From NCBI GenBank assembly GCA_009733575.1, contig ML769599.1, positions 55,592-119,591 of the forward strand: 64,000 nt of DNA, written 5' to 3'. Both the position numbers and the translations under genes were made by a program. The stretch is from Gymnopus androsaceus JB14 (taxonomy: Eukaryota > Basidiomycota > Agaricomycetes > Agaricales > Omphalotaceae). Positions 32,687 to 44,558 of the stretch are shown piece by piece (positions within the stretch are counted from its first letter, which is position 1; the number at the start of each line of letters is the position of its first letter). The notes beneath the pieces were generated by a model that searched no databases, was not told the DNA's origin, and was given only the letters and a program-made list of their open reading frames with translations.

Positions 32687-35411
32687 TCAAGTAGGAAACG
32701 ATCCCAAAGTAAACAACATCTGTTTCTGCTTTCCCTTGCCTTTCCCCTTCTTCCCAGCCCCGCCCGCACTCCCTCCAACACTATCAGCTGCAGCTTCTCC
32801 TGCACCGTCCTCCTGGGCATCCACATCTCCACCCGGAGCTCCTTCCGTTGTACCCACTGAACCTGCACCCCATCTCGACGCCGGCGGTTTCTCCGTTGAT
32901 CCAAGGATATTCCTCAACGACACATTCCCCTTCACCTGTACCTTCTCCCGTTTGTTGGTAGACGCAGGTAAACCCGGGAACGCAGACGATGATAATTTCG
33001 GAGGTGGGGCGTTAGATTTGGATGTCCGGGATGATGAGGATGAGGATGACGCGGGAACCGAAAACGGACGCATAGTGGGTGTAGGTGCCGGGGAAGATGC
33101 AGCGGAAGACGATGAAGAGTTGTTGTTGCTGTTGTTGCTGGCCCAAGGTGTCTTTCGGCCTACTGCAGTCTTAACTCCGCCTCCTCCTCCAGCTCCCAGT
33201 GGCGGGAACTTATCCGCCGCAGACGCATTTGTCTTGGCTTTCGCATTTACGGCAGCCAATGACCCGGGAGGAGGAGGAAGAGTAGAACCGCTCGACCCTG
33301 CGTTCGCTGCTTGCGCAACGCGATCCCATACCATCCTCGACGAACCAGCACCCGTCCTGGAGGCTTGGCTAGTTGCATGACGACTCGTCGGATGAGTAGA
33401 ATGTTTCGCGTTGAGAACACGCCCAGAAGTGATGGCTGCGTAGGGACCGGAGGAGGCGGCAGCTAGCGAAACAAGATCGGGGAATTGACGGCGTTGCTGA
33501 AGAAAGAAGTACATGTTAGAAAGGGGGGAACCATGTAAGAAAACTAATAAACAGAAGTTCACCTCAATCTCAAACCCTTTCCACTCCCTCAGAAGCTCCA
33601 AGCTCTTCTTATCATTTTCCCCGACGCCCTCCTGTTCTTCGTCGTCTTCAAGCAAGTCCACAAATGCATTGATCACTCGTGCAGTTGGCTCTAATACGTC
33701 CTTTCCCCGGCTTGGTGTGGCTGAAGACGAGTCGCCTAGGAGTTCAAAAAAAGCAAGCTTAGTAGTAGTATGAGCCGAATCAACGCGATAATCCACTAAC
33801 CCGTCTTATCCTTGTCCAAAACACTCCAGACGATCCCAATCAAATCACGAGCGCTACTTTCTCCAGCTCTGTACCCCCTTGCGGCCGCTTTCACGGCTGG
33901 GAGAGCACTAGTAGGATTCGGGGCAAGAGTGGAGAGGAGAGTAAGGAAGGCGGTGTGCCGACTAGGAGAGAGAAATAAGATTAGCGGAAGCCCTCGAAAA
34001 AACAAGATCAGCTTACTCGGCTACAGCAGGATCCACCTCGTCCTCACGCTCGGGATTCGGTGACGAACGGTTGCTCGTACCAACTGGATCATTATCATTA
34101 CCAGTAGTTAGCGCCCCGCCAAATGCCTGTCTTCTCCTGCCCTGACCTCCAGGTGGGGCGGGGGGAGGCAAAGGGGGCGCTTGCTGTCGGGGAGGTGGAT
34201 CGCGCTGTGATTGTGGCTGAGGACGACCACGACCACCTCCTCCTCCACTACCATTTCCACGCTCACGTTCTTGAAACTCCAATCCAACAACTCTCCGACT
34301 GGCACCGTGCTCCTCTACCATATGTGCCTGCAAATCCAGCTCGCTCCCGAATACGACAAATTTGCGTTGGAGGCAAACATCGTGTGTGCAAGCATAGTGA
34401 GCAGTGGTGAAGTGTGTTTCGAGGGCGGGGTAGGAGGGAAAGCTATATACGAGGCATCAATACAATTTACGACGACACATATGAGCTAGAAGACTTACTA
34501 GACATCCCGAACCCCGTCCCGTTTACAAACGAAACATTCTTCATGCCGTTCGCGCATATGCGCATAAAGCTCGTCCTCGCTGAAGAAACATTCTCGGCAG
34601 AATTCGCACAAAGGGTGGACGCCTGTCGAGGGTGGAATTACCGAGGTGGAAGTCTTTTTACGTTGTCTTCCGTGAGTGAAATCCATTGAAGGTAGATGAA
34701 CCCTCAGCTGCTGATAAGTATACAACACATGCTCATGGGCAAATACTTTTTTTTGACGGATGCAGAGGTCGCACATCATCTTCCCCCCATGACTAGCCCT
34801 AACATGCATCTTTAAATCTCCCCAGCCTTTTGCAATATAATCGCAATCACTATCCGGACAGTTGAAGCGTAGGAGAATAAGCGACTCGGTCATCATGACT
34901 TGGGTTTCAAAGGTTATCCGCAATTTGGCGTCGTAGAATTCCGGAGGCGAGCCTAGCTTGTTGTAGTCGGAATACGCTTGATCAGGCGAAGTAGTGAATA
35001 TTACTTCTGGTTGGGGTTCCTGGAAGATGTTAGTACAAAGTTCAATTGGATGCCAATTCTTTTCACCTTGCAAAATGTACAGACATCCTTTTTATACAAA
35101 GCTCGGAGCCTCAATGCACAGACATGGCAAGTTCTGTGATTACACACAGAGAGCGAGTAGTATTTGACTGGTTCTGCACAGATAAAGCAGATATCGTCTG
35201 AGGTAGTTGGATCGTCTTCTGTAGCTTGCTGTCCTTCCTTGTTTTCTATAGTCTCGTTATTCTCTGTGACTTCTGTGGGCTCTTTGGGCTCTAATCTGTT
35301 TCCCAAGTCACGTCCTCCTCCACGGCCTTTACCTCGGCCTCTAAGTTTCCCTCCTCTTCCCCGGCCAGCATTAGAATTGTTTGGAGAGACATTGGTAGTT
35401 GCAGTAGACAT
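32687..35411 (-). CDS. HEL2: RING E3 ubiquitin ligase HEL2 / ZNF598
   Basis: Detects collided ribosomes and ubiquitinates small-subunit proteins to start ribosome-associated quality control. The N-terminus (from 35411) is glycine/arginine-rich (AGRGRGGKLRGRGKGRGGGR). The RING follows: CFICAEPVKYYSLSVCNHRT then CHVCALRLRALYKKDVCTFC, with all eight metal ligands present. A C2H2-like array comes next: FNCPDSDCDYIAKGWGDLKM, CDLCIRQKK, PLCEFCRECFFSEDELYAHM, ECFVCKRDG and KFVVFGSELDLQAHMVEEHG. This RING plus zinc-finger order is diagnostic of HEL2/ZNF598. The C-terminal half is low complexity (glycine, serine, asparagine, alanine), with a conserved helical patch (RHTAFLTLLSTLAPNPTSAL), and ends in a lysine-rich GKKGKGKGKQKQM and LGSFPT. 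Several short introns; no frame break seen. Confidence 0.88.
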
Positions 35412-35588
35412 GGAGATTCGCAGATTGATATCGCAAAAACTGATGGTAAATGGGAGAGAATGAGTTCGGATCCGCGATGACTAAATCTCTTTATCTTATC
35501 AACACGCGTTTTGAGCGCTAATCTGATGGTTTGCGATCATCTAATCATGAAGTACGTACGACCTATCGATCGTTAAATAGAAAAAGAA

Positions 35589-35790
35589 TCATTCATCAGG
35601 ACGAAATACTCCCTGCACGAAGGCCTTGCTAGTGGTTTCCCTCTGCAACGCAATGCCAACAGTCTCCTCATCCTCATTCTGCCCACAAAAGTGATTTCGC
35701 TCCGATCTTCCAAATGCATGAAAGATCTCCCGCTTTATGCTTAACAGCCACCTGAAGTTATCAGCCTCGACAGTGCTCTCAATTCTCCTC
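35589..35790 (-). other. Possible unassigned coding exon
   Basis: Between the HEL2 start and the TTC27 stop, both minus-strand genes, a frame of about 66 codons reads LRRIESTVEADNFRWLLSIK, REIFHAFGRSERNHFCGQNE and TTSKAFVQGVFRPDE and stops at 35589. It has no ATG and is closed upstream by a stop at about 35799. It looks like a terminal exon, and candidate acceptors lie near 35775-35800. It does not continue the TTC27 frame. It may be the 3' exon of an unseen small gene, an alternative last exon of TTC27, or a remnant. Confidence 0.3.
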
Positions 35791-35855
35791 AGACCACCAC
35801 GTTAGCAGCTAGGTAGAATATCCCTAATGGATTAATGACAAATGCGTATCAACGA

Positions 35856-38590
35856 CTATTCCTGTTTCAACTCCTCCTGCAGCTCTTCTAAACGATGCCA
35901 TTCCGGATCATCCTCAAAGTTTTCTCTTGTCCTCCCCATGAAGCTCCGCACAATGCTTTTCGCCTTTGATCTCCACTTCTTTGTACTCCCGCTAGCCTCC
36001 AGCCTTGCCCCGATGTTTATGAGTATATCCACAATTTCTTGGACTTCTCCGACCGCATCTCTCCAGATTCTCCTTCCAGCATCATCGACTGCATCAATTT
36101 CACCTCTTGCTAGTTTTCCGGCGTCACTTTCTCTGTAAGCGTCCATCCAGGCATCCATAGTATCTTCCCATCTTCCCAGCCAGCTCAACAAACGAGCATA
36201 AGCGCGGAAAACTCTGTTGGAAGAAATGCGGGGAAGAATAACGCGGTCGAAAAGATCAAGTACGCGTGGTAGAAGACCATGCCCCTCATTGGGATTCACC
36301 ACGTACTGGTAATCGCCCTCTGCAGCGTCCACAGATTCCATAGCTTGCTTCGGATCGGAAGGAGCGCGGGTCACTGCGCTGACCAGTCGGTCGAGCACAT
36401 CTTCATCGAGAATAGCCCCGTCTGCTTTATTACTGGTCTCTTCGATAACTCGTCCAAGGGCTCGACATGCCTCTGCAAGCTCTCCGATATCGACAGCAAT
36501 GATCATGTAGTTGGACCACATTTTCCAGTTGTCATAACTCCTCTTGAGGCCTTCTTTTAGAGCTCTGAACGCGAGCTGTTTGTTGTTATGAGGAACCGAG
36601 ACAGTGTCCTGGATGGATAAGATTTAATACGGATCCCAAGGGGATACAAAAAGAGAGTACTTACTGGGTCACCATCTTTCGCTGCCCCGATTCGTAAATA
36701 CATGCTCGCGAGATTACTCCAGCTTTCACCATCTTCCTCGATCTATGGTCACACAGCGAGCAAATGCATCCTTCGCGCCTTGCCAGTCCTCGAGACGCAT
36801 GCAAGCACAACCAAGGATGAACCAAGATCGTGAAAGTAATGGGTTGATTTTTACAGCTTTTTGCAAACACTCGCTTGCAAGCTCGTATTCTGCCCTCGCG
36901 AAATAGAACCCGCCGAGAGAGCGCATAGCGCGACCAGGAAGTCTGCTGTGAGATTTCCCAAGCATGTTTGTAATGCTCTACAGCATGCTCCGGTTCGAGG
37001 TCTCCTAGTATACACCACAACTTCGCTTCCCGAGCAATGTCGAGCTTTTGTCGTCTCTTTGTAGGATCCATCGCGCCAGATACTTTCTCTCGCGAGATAA
37101 CGGTGTCCGATTCCACCTTATTCCCCGCGAGGAGATCCTTCATTATAGTAATCCCTCTGTCTGGTCGCTCAAGTGAAACATGGCATTTCACGACTTCTTC
37201 CCACATTTCCAACCGCTCGTATATTTCCAAGGCTGACTTGATGACCCCGAGACTAATGAAACGGTCGGCAAGCTCACGTTCCATCTGCCATTTGGAAGGA
37301 AGGGAGATGGAATGCAAGTAGCGCAGGCGTTCGGAGACTGGTGCTGCATCGGTATCAGTCGCAGGCATCTGGTCTACAAGGGCCTGAAGCTGGAGCGTCG
37401 AGCGTTCTACTGTCCGTGTACGAGTGGCCTCGAGCCGGGAACGAAGGAGGAGCGCCATTGTGTGCACTGTCCAATTACGAGGGTGAGTAATGACTCGAGC
37501 GACGTAGGGTGACATTTGTTCTGATGTAAGACCGTGCAAAGGTGAGGTATTTCGAACGTTGAGACAGAGGGATAGGAGGATGCATTGATCCAATGGGTGA
37601 AGGGGCGGTTGAGCGGAGGGATCTAGGTGATGAAGGGAAGACGATGACGGGGGAGGAAGCTTTGGAGGATGTGAACTCGGTCTGCTCTAGCAACGTATCA
37701 TCATTGAGAGCCAACGTCTCCGGGACGAATGCTTGACCGGTCACGTTTGTTAACAATGCATCGGTCTTGTCAGAGCTGTCATCGGGGAGATGGCTTTCCG
37801 CCAGAAGCACGAGCTGACTGAGTTCGTTCTGCTGAAACTTTGTACGCTTACCAAGCGCACCACTCAGCTCGTACTGCAGATCTGTAGCCCGAGCTGCTTT
37901 GACAAAGTATTCTGCAGCGAGTCTGTCCTGTTCAAAGGTGTGATACAGTAAACCGTGCTCTAAAAGGAGTCGGCCAGCTAGTTCAGGACTATCCGAGGAA
38001 AATGGGTTTTGCCAGTGTTCAAACGTCCCAAGAACATCATCCGGAAGGATGACAGGCTCGTCGATTACTCGTTGATGGGCAATATGGACGCGTAGACGCC
38101 ACCATACGACTGTCTGACAGTGTTTGTAAGGAGCTTCTAGCAAGATCTGCGCGAGACGCAGAAGAACGGCGTGCTGAGCAAGATGATAGGCTGGTTCTCC
38201 ACCAACTGAAAGCTCAGCGATGGCCTTTCGGTTAAGTAGTTCTTCCGTGATTTCAGACTCTCGATGCGATAGGATATCGAGAGGTTTAAAGTCCAGATCG
38301 GGTCCGGTCCAGTTGACTTGGAGGAAAGCGTGAAGACAGGCTACGGCCAGCGCCAATCGAACGAGTTCGCTCTCCTTTTCATCGTCCGTTAGCGAGGCAG
38401 ATAGATCGAAAGAGTCTGTCAAATTATCGGCTAGTCTGAATTTAAACAATTGTTGAGCAAAGGAAGATGCGAGCGCTTCGCCGAAGCGGCCTCTTACAAC
38501 AGCTTGGGCGATATCCACCGCCGGAGTTTGGGAAATTGTGCTGTCCCAGTGCCCAGTAAGCAAGCATTTTTCGACGGATTGAATACTCAT
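35856..38590 (-). CDS. EMW1: TPR protein EMW1 / TTC27
   Basis: Large tetratricopeptide protein (about 850 residues); yeast Emw1 is essential and linked to cell-wall integrity, and TTC27 is its animal homologue. The N-terminal part (38590-about 37700) has SVEKCLLTGHWDSTISQTPA, GRFGEALASSFAQQLF and LLLEHGLLYHTFEQDRLAAE, ending in LALNDDTLLEQTEF. The middle exon (from about 37610) gives DQCILLSLCLNVRNTSPLHG and VERSTLQLQALVDQMP, conserved in TTC27. TPR units follow (ISLGVIKSALEIYERLEMWE, FYFARAEYELASECLQKAVK, WFILGCACMRLEDWQGAKDA). The C-terminal exon ends LEELQEELKQE at 35856. Between DDTLLEQTEF and LDQCILL the frame changes by one base with no workable intron (about 37610-37700). The start at 38590 was preferred to 38686, because the latter would overlap zuotin. 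Confidence 0.8.
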
Positions 38591-38679
38591 TTGAGAGGAG
38601 GGAGCAAGAAGTGAGCGCTTATCGATGCAAATTACGCGCCTTGAAAATTTAGACGCCCACTTCTTTTTCTCTCTCCAAA
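38591..38679. promoter_or_regulatory. Bidirectional promoter, TTC27 / zuotin
   Basis: Only 89 bp separate the divergent ATGs. It contains pyrimidine-rich tracts (CTTCTTTTTCTCTCTCC on the plus strand just before the zuotin ATG). No TATA box was seen. Confidence 0.5.
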
Positions 38680-40096
38680 ATGGCATCGATACAGACGAAT
38701 ATCTTGCCTAAATCTTACACTCTTCCTGGCCCCTCCAAGGCGTCAATTTCTGGCCCTTCTACTCGGCGTTTACTTCCAGTGGGACCCGCATTTGTCTCCC
38801 ATCTTCGCCTCACGCTTCAGCATGGCCATTCCTTCGACGTTCACGATGCTCATGCCGAGAAAGAACGTCAAAAACTAGAAGAACAGCAGAATTCTGCTGC
38901 TAATGGTGATGATGACCTTGGTGTTGGCGATGAGCCCGAATCAGCGGAACTGTTGGCGTTGGATCCCAAAGAATGGAAGGTATCTTAGTTGTCCCTTATT
39001 TTGAATCGAAATGTCGCTCACTGGAATGCAAGAAACATGACTACTATGCGGTTCTTGGTCTCTCGCACCTCCGATACAAAGCTACACCCGAGCAAATCAA
39101 AATAGCTCGTACGTCCATATTTTTACTTCATTTACTGGGTTTTAAAAATTTTTAATCTGCTGTAGACCGTAAAAAGGTGCTCAAGCATCACCCAGACAAA
39201 AAGGTCACTTCAGCTGAACCCCAGTCGACATCGTCCCTCCTTACCGGCATAAACCTCAATACCAACGATGACGCCTTCTTCAAATGCATTGCCAAAGCGC
39301 ACGAGGTCCTTACCCACCCCGAGAAACGTCGTCAGTACGACTCGGTCGACCATGAACTCATGGAGCACCAAGAAGACGACCCATCTCCTACCGACTTTGC
39401 CAAATCCAAAAAGACTCTTTCCGACAAAGAGTTCTTCAGTACATTTACGCCCATCTTTGAACGTGAGGCGAGGTTCTCGAAAAAGCAGGTTATGCCCATG
39501 TTGGGTGACATTGACGCGAGCAAGGAGCATGTCGAGGGTTTCTACGATTCTTGGTACAACTTTGAAAGCTGGAGAAGCTTTGAATGGTTGGACAAGGAGG
39601 TCAACGAGGGAAGCGATAATCGGGATGACAAGAGATATACGGAAAAGAAGAATAAGAGTGAGAGAGCACGAAGAAAGAAGGAAGATATTGCGCGTGTGAG
39701 GCAGTTCGTAGATCTTACTTTGAGGTTAGCTGCTGCATGCATATTTTCAGTGTTGTTCTCTAACGCGTCCATAGTCTCGACCCTCGAATCAAGCGAATCA
39801 AGCAGCAGGAGAAAGAGGCTCGCGAGGCCAAGAAAGCCGCCAAGTCAGCTCCTGCCTCTGGTGCTGCTACGCCTCAAATGACCAAGGCTCAAGAGGAAGA
39901 GGAGAAAAGGAAGAAGGAAGAGGCTGAAAAGGTCGGCGTTTTTGCTTCTTTTTTTTTGATACATCTTACTGACCTTTTCTATTTGCTCGAATCTCAGGCT
40001 GCGAAGGCTGATGCTAAAAAAGCTAAAGCTGCTGCTGCTAACGCCGCAAAGAAGGCTCGCAGAGCAGCTAGAGCCGAAGAAGCTCCAGCTGCCTGA
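38680..40096 (+). CDS. ZUO1: Zuotin, ribosome-associated J-protein
   Basis: J-protein of the ribosome-associated complex that stimulates Ssb-type Hsp70 on nascent chains. Five exons with no frame break: 38680-38979, 39033-39108, 39166-39724, 39775-39931 and 39998-40096. Exon 1 ends LALDPKEWK; the J-domain starts KHDYYAVLGLSHLRYKATPE and crosses the second intron to HRKKVLKHHPDKKVTSAEP, with the HPD motif intact. FKCIAKAHEVLTHPEKRRQY closes it. Then comes the zuotin homology domain (FSTFTPIFEREARFSKKQVM, GFYDSWYNFESWRSFEWLDK) and the charged, lysine- and alanine-rich ribosome-binding middle region (ERARRKKEDIARVRQFVDL). The protein ends KKARRAARAEEAPAA, so it lacks the SANT domains of animal DNAJC2. 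Confidence 0.92.
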
Positions 40097-40417
40097 GTGC
40101 TGGATCGTGCTGGCGATGCCGTTGGATTATTTTATAGACGTGATACAGCTACGTGTAGACATTACTCGAAAGGGTTTGATTTGTTACACACGTACTGGGC
40201 TTTTAATTTGAGGTTGACGGAACTAATGCAGCGGTATGCCAGAACCGCATACAGATGCTTTCTGTATCTCTTGGGCCTCTGAAAAAAAAAATTCAACATT
40301 CAAGTCTTGACCAATACACCACCAGAGAAATTCTTGAGATGAATTGCTACGTTAGCGCTCAGATCACTGCGCGCTTAATTAATAATATTGGCTTGCCTTC
40401 GAACTTTCATTTGCATG

Positions 40418-41817
40418 ATTGCATCGGTTCTTCCAGGTAGAACCTCTTTCCGTTTTTCTTCTCCTTTCAGACTGGCTCTACGTTATGCCTCTACTATGTC
40501 CAGACTGTTCATTCCTTCAAGACTGGACGACGTTGAGAACGTCGAAGAGTATCGGCCCGGCGGTTTTCACCCCGTGCACATCGACGATACATTTGTCCAT
40601 GGACGCTTTAGAGTTCTTCACAAACTCGGATTCGGTGGCTCCTCCACTATATGGCTTGCGCGCGACCAACAACAGCGAGGAGGAAAATTGGTTGCTCTCA
40701 AAGTCATGAGAGCAGACACGCCACGCAATGCTCCTGATCTTGTCATCCCCAGAGCTCTACGGCAGACCGGACGTTGGCTCAGAACTATCGATGACCATTT
40801 TCTGGTGAATGGGCCGAATGGCTGTCATCTAGTCCTTGTTTCTGCTTTTGCTGGCCCCAGTATTCTGGCCATGTTGGATGCCTCAGGTCGAACAAAAGGG
40901 AGTAGGCGCTTGCGTGCAGACTTGGCTCGAAAAGTCGCAAAGCAGGTTGCCCATGCTTTAGAGCATATGCATCGTGCCGGCTTTGTTCACGGAGGTCAGT
41001 AGCGCTCAGGCACCAAAGCAAATTTCTCATCGCTTTATTAGACTTGACGACCTCAAATATTCTCTTTCATCCATCAGACCAAGTTCTAAATTGGTCAGAC
41101 AATGAAGTTTACATGCATCTTGGTTTGCCAGAGACAGAAAAGGTCTGGACTTGCAGTGGATACCCTGTTGGGCCTCAAGCCCCGTCAGAGCTTGTCCAGG
41201 CAATTGATCATCACAGTCTTATAGACTGCAATCTGCTTGAAGAGGATATTGTTGTCATTGACTTCGGGCAATCATATGCTGTGGAACATCCTCCGAAAGA
41301 CTACCACCCAGGGACTGTGGTCAACTATGTCTCACCAGAAGTTCGTTTTGATGGACGCGCGAGCTTCGAGGCAGATGTGTGGGCATTGGCATGCGCTTTC
41401 TTTGAATTGCGCGCGGGATTCCCCCTTTTTGATTCTTTCTTTGGAAGTGACACGGACATTCTCAGACAGACCGTTGAAACACTGGGGAGACTGCCTGATC
41501 CCTGGTGGGGTGCCTTTCAAGACCGGTCGCTGTGGTTCGAGGACAATGGGCAACCTAAAAGCATGGATGAGCAGCAAGAGGTAGGTCAACCTATCCATTC
41601 CTCGGAAAGTTCTATCCGCCACAAGCTCCATTCAGTTGGCATGCTGGATGACCCACCGCTCTCTGATGAAGGTTCGATGTTTGAAAGGACCGGAACAAAG
41701 GTGGATGATGAGGAGGTTGAGCTCCTGGCCGACCTCTTGGAGAAAATGCTGAGGTATTGTCCAGAGGATAGGATTACTATCAAGGATGCTATTGAACATC
41801 CCTGGTTCACCATGTAA
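40418..41817 (+). CDS. SRPK-like serine/threonine protein kinase
   Basis: Two exons, 40418-40994 and 41042-41817. The N-terminus carries VENVEEYRPGGFHPVHIDDT, the typical lead-in of fungal SRPK-type kinases. The glycine loop is LHKLGFGGSSTIWLARD; the ATP lysine is in LVALKVM. The catalytic loop is restored across the intron as FVHGDLTTSNILF (HGD in place of HRD, but the aspartate and asparagine remain). The metal-binding motif is IDFGQSY, and the activation-segment end is YVSPEVRFDG with DVWALACAFFELRAG after it. The C-terminus HPWFTM ends the kinase fold, so all catalytic residues are present. There is no long inter-lobe spacer as in SRPK1. Many such short SRPK-like kinases exist in agaricomycetes; targets are unknown. 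An alternative start is Met 40496. Confidence 0.8.
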
Positions 41818-42582
41818 GATAGGCATGTACTGGCAATGTTCTACAACTGTTACTCCAAAAGACTAGTTCTGACTTGAATAATAGCTCGTTTGAATCGTAC
41901 ATGATGAGCGTATGGCTGCAAGCAGCAGGTGGCCAAACTAAACCCTTCAATTACGGTGACGTTGAATTACTTACCTGCAACGAAATCTTGGTCATCACCA
42001 AAAGTTGTATGAAACTGAATGCATAAACCTGCATATGTCGAGAGGGAGCCCAACAAATACTTCAAGTTCTTCAGTTGTTAATGACGCGTGGACAAACTCA
42101 ATATTTTACGGATGCGTTAAAGGGTTGAAAAAATAGTGAATAGAGAGAGAGAGCATACATATGGACAGATGCGCATGTGGCAAATAAACGCAGCGTACAA
42201 GTTCAAACATTCACGGACATATAATGATACCGTTCGATTAGACATCTCATATGGTCTCCGTCTCATCGCCAGCTAGAATAAAGCCCTTCCCATTCTTATA
42301 CTTACTCCAGTTTTTCCATGCCTCTGGGCTGGGCGCAGTAAGAGTAAGTACCAGGAAGAGGCTGCGTCCTGCTGGCATCAAGGTTCCAATGCAAGGCGTA
42401 ACCTTGATTGGTGTTGGCTATGAAGATAAGTTAAATAAGTACATGGGTTCTTCAGTTCTTTCGGAAAATCATGCTGATGTATCATTGACAAGTTGAGAAA
42501 TATTACAGATTTCTAGTGTTCCCTAGGCAGTCTAGGATACATACCGGCGAACTGTACGGTGTATGTATGCAGATTTCTGGCA
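41818..42582. other. Intergenic region between convergent genes
   Basis: 3' flanks of the kinase and the dehydrogenase. An 81-residue plus-strand frame at 42251-42496 shows no motif and was not called. Confidence 0.4.
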
Positions 42583-43910
42583 TTACAATGACTTCCACCC
42601 GTTGATTATGGTGGTTATCATAGGATCATTACCACTCAATGTGCCCACAATATCGTTCTAGACAGGAAATTAAAGATTCAGTATTCAATAATCGTCAATA
42701 ACGAGAAATATTCAATGCTTACCCAGAGTTTTTCTTGCGCCTTGATGCCGAGCTCACCCAACACGAAATCGCTAGGCTCTGTTATCTGACTCTGCGCAAT
42801 ATATGCTCCTTTCAAGCTCTCTTCCTCCTCCTGTGAGCCGGCACCAGCTAGTGCACCGTAAATAATCTGTCGACTTCCTTCCTCCGTAGTCATTGCGATT
42901 CTCCTTTCCATCCAATCAGACATCTTCTTTGACAAGCCGGATTGGTCTTTGCGGTTGAATGAAGTTGCACAGTAGCCTGGGTCAATAGTATTCACTATAA
43001 TAGAAGGTCCCGAGCTTGGAAGTTTGGACTGCAATGCGCGGAAGAAGAAGAGTTCAAGTACTGCAAAGAGTATTTAGTAAAGTTTCGCAAAAATAGGTAG
43101 GGACGGAGTACATTTGCTGTCTTGGTATTTATCTGTCATTGATCTGAAGACTAGATTTAGCAGCGATCGCAGCAGCTTAAAGTTGAGAGCTTACCTTTGG
43201 GTATAATACTCCTGGCTGTTGAAGGACCCTAACAGGTTGGGCGAGTTGACGACATTTTCGTCGATATCTACAAAGTAGTGTGTGAAGCTTCCCGTTACTA
43301 CAATTCTTGGAGTCGTGGAATGCTCAGTGGCGGTTCTGATCATCGCAGGTAGCAGTAGGAGGGCATGATAAGCTGGCGAAATAACGTTTGATTGCAGACT
43401 GTAGGCAAATCAAATCAGTCAACAAGAAAAACACTCGTTATGCCTTGAACGTACATGGATACCCATCCGTCGTCACTTTTATCATAAGTCGCCGAGGGCC
43501 AAAGCCCTGCGTTCTCGACGAGAATGTCCAAACGACCTCCTTCCGCGTCGAACCTGTCCGCAAACGCTTTCACAGAAGCAAAACTGTTTAAGTCGAGAAG
43601 CCACAACTCAATATTGGCGAAGCCTGTTTTGCTCTTTATCTCTGAAAAGAATAACATGAGAAATCACTCGACCACTCATAGAGAAAAAATCAGTACCTTC
43701 CAATGCCTGTTCTCCGCGCTCCTTACTTCTGCATGCCATGATAATTCTTGCGGGATTCATGGTAGCGAAGTGTTTGACCGCCTCGAAGCCTATCCCAGAG
43801 TTAGCACCGGTCAGGACTACCGTTTTGCCTTCCAAGCTGCCTTTGAGTAAATCGGGCTGGCAGCTGGTGACTTGCTGGTAGAAAAATCGAGGCAAAGTGA
43901 GACGGGTCAT
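42583..43910 (-). CDS. Short-chain dehydrogenase/reductase, intact copy
   Basis: NAD(P)-dependent oxidoreductase of the retinol-dehydrogenase/WWOX-like SDR group. It starts at 43910 ([20 protein letters not shown]) and reads [20 protein letters not shown] (nucleotide-binding TGxxxGIG), [18 protein letters not shown], then [33 protein letters not shown] (NAG motif), [18 protein letters not shown] beta-strand coding near 43300, and [17 protein letters not shown]. The C-terminal part is [17 protein letters not shown] and [15 protein letters not shown] final exon read after an intron (about 42720-42659) gives [20 protein letters not shown] to a stop at 42583. The exons join without a visible break. 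It is a clear paralogue of the decayed gene at 18601-19882. The substrate cannot be inferred. Confidence 0.75.
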
Positions 43911-44558
43911 TGATAGTATCGTCTTAGTTTGGACAACTTGAAGCAACTTTATAAGGACATAATTTCATATTCAATCAGATCATTACGCGGCCTGACGGCG
44001 TTCGGCTTGCCACACATATCGAACGCTTTGACATCCCAAAATTGTCCCACAGCCAATTTCAGTAGAGGCCGATGGTCGCCAAACCTGCTTATCCAAAAAA
44101 TGCACCCTCCCCTTAATAGTTAATATTTCGGCTTTCTCGGTTGAACACCCCCTACAACATATACTCCGTTATTTTGAACTTTATACTGAAAATTCAACCT
44201 GCATTACCGGATGGTGCCACCGCTGCTATACTTTCCCAGAGAAGCCAGTAGATAGCTATCTCAGAGCCATGGACATAGTTGCAACAGGCTTTGTTACATT
44301 GTCATCATCGCTGTCGCCGCCTTCGGGCAACGCGATTAATGGAGACAAATTTGGGCTTACTGTTATAGCTCTTCAGAAGATCTTCTTCGTTTAGCCAAGC
44401 AAGCACGGTTATGAAGGTACGAGAGCAAAAGGTAGGCGCGTGCGCCCTTCATCCGACTTCCTCACCCTTTTGGAAGAGCCCCCGATATCGGGAAGACCAA
44501 TGGCAGCGCAACATTCAAAATGCATATCAATACATAGATTACATGGCTAGATCTTATA
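43911..44558. other. Intergenic DNA
   Basis: Dehydrogenase promoter side and PAF1 3' flank. The small open frames here carry no recognisable motif. Confidence 0.4.

Noticed and set aside
32736..33380. 214-residue plus-strand open frame
   Set aside because: It is the antisense of the low-complexity C-terminal coding region of HEL2, rich in Ala, Ser and Pro, with no domain.
37600..37720. A 54-bp GT-AG intron explaining the TTC27 frame change
   Set aside because: The best candidate (GTTCAC to CCTAG) is a multiple of three and does not restore the conserved frame.
38591..38686. Upstream start of TTC27 at 38686
   Set aside because: It would overlap the zuotin start codon and adds a lysine/arginine-rich stretch not expected in the family; 38590 is more likely.
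42251..42496. 81-residue plus-strand open frame between two convergent genes
   Set aside because: No motif, no splice partner and a position in the 3' flanks.
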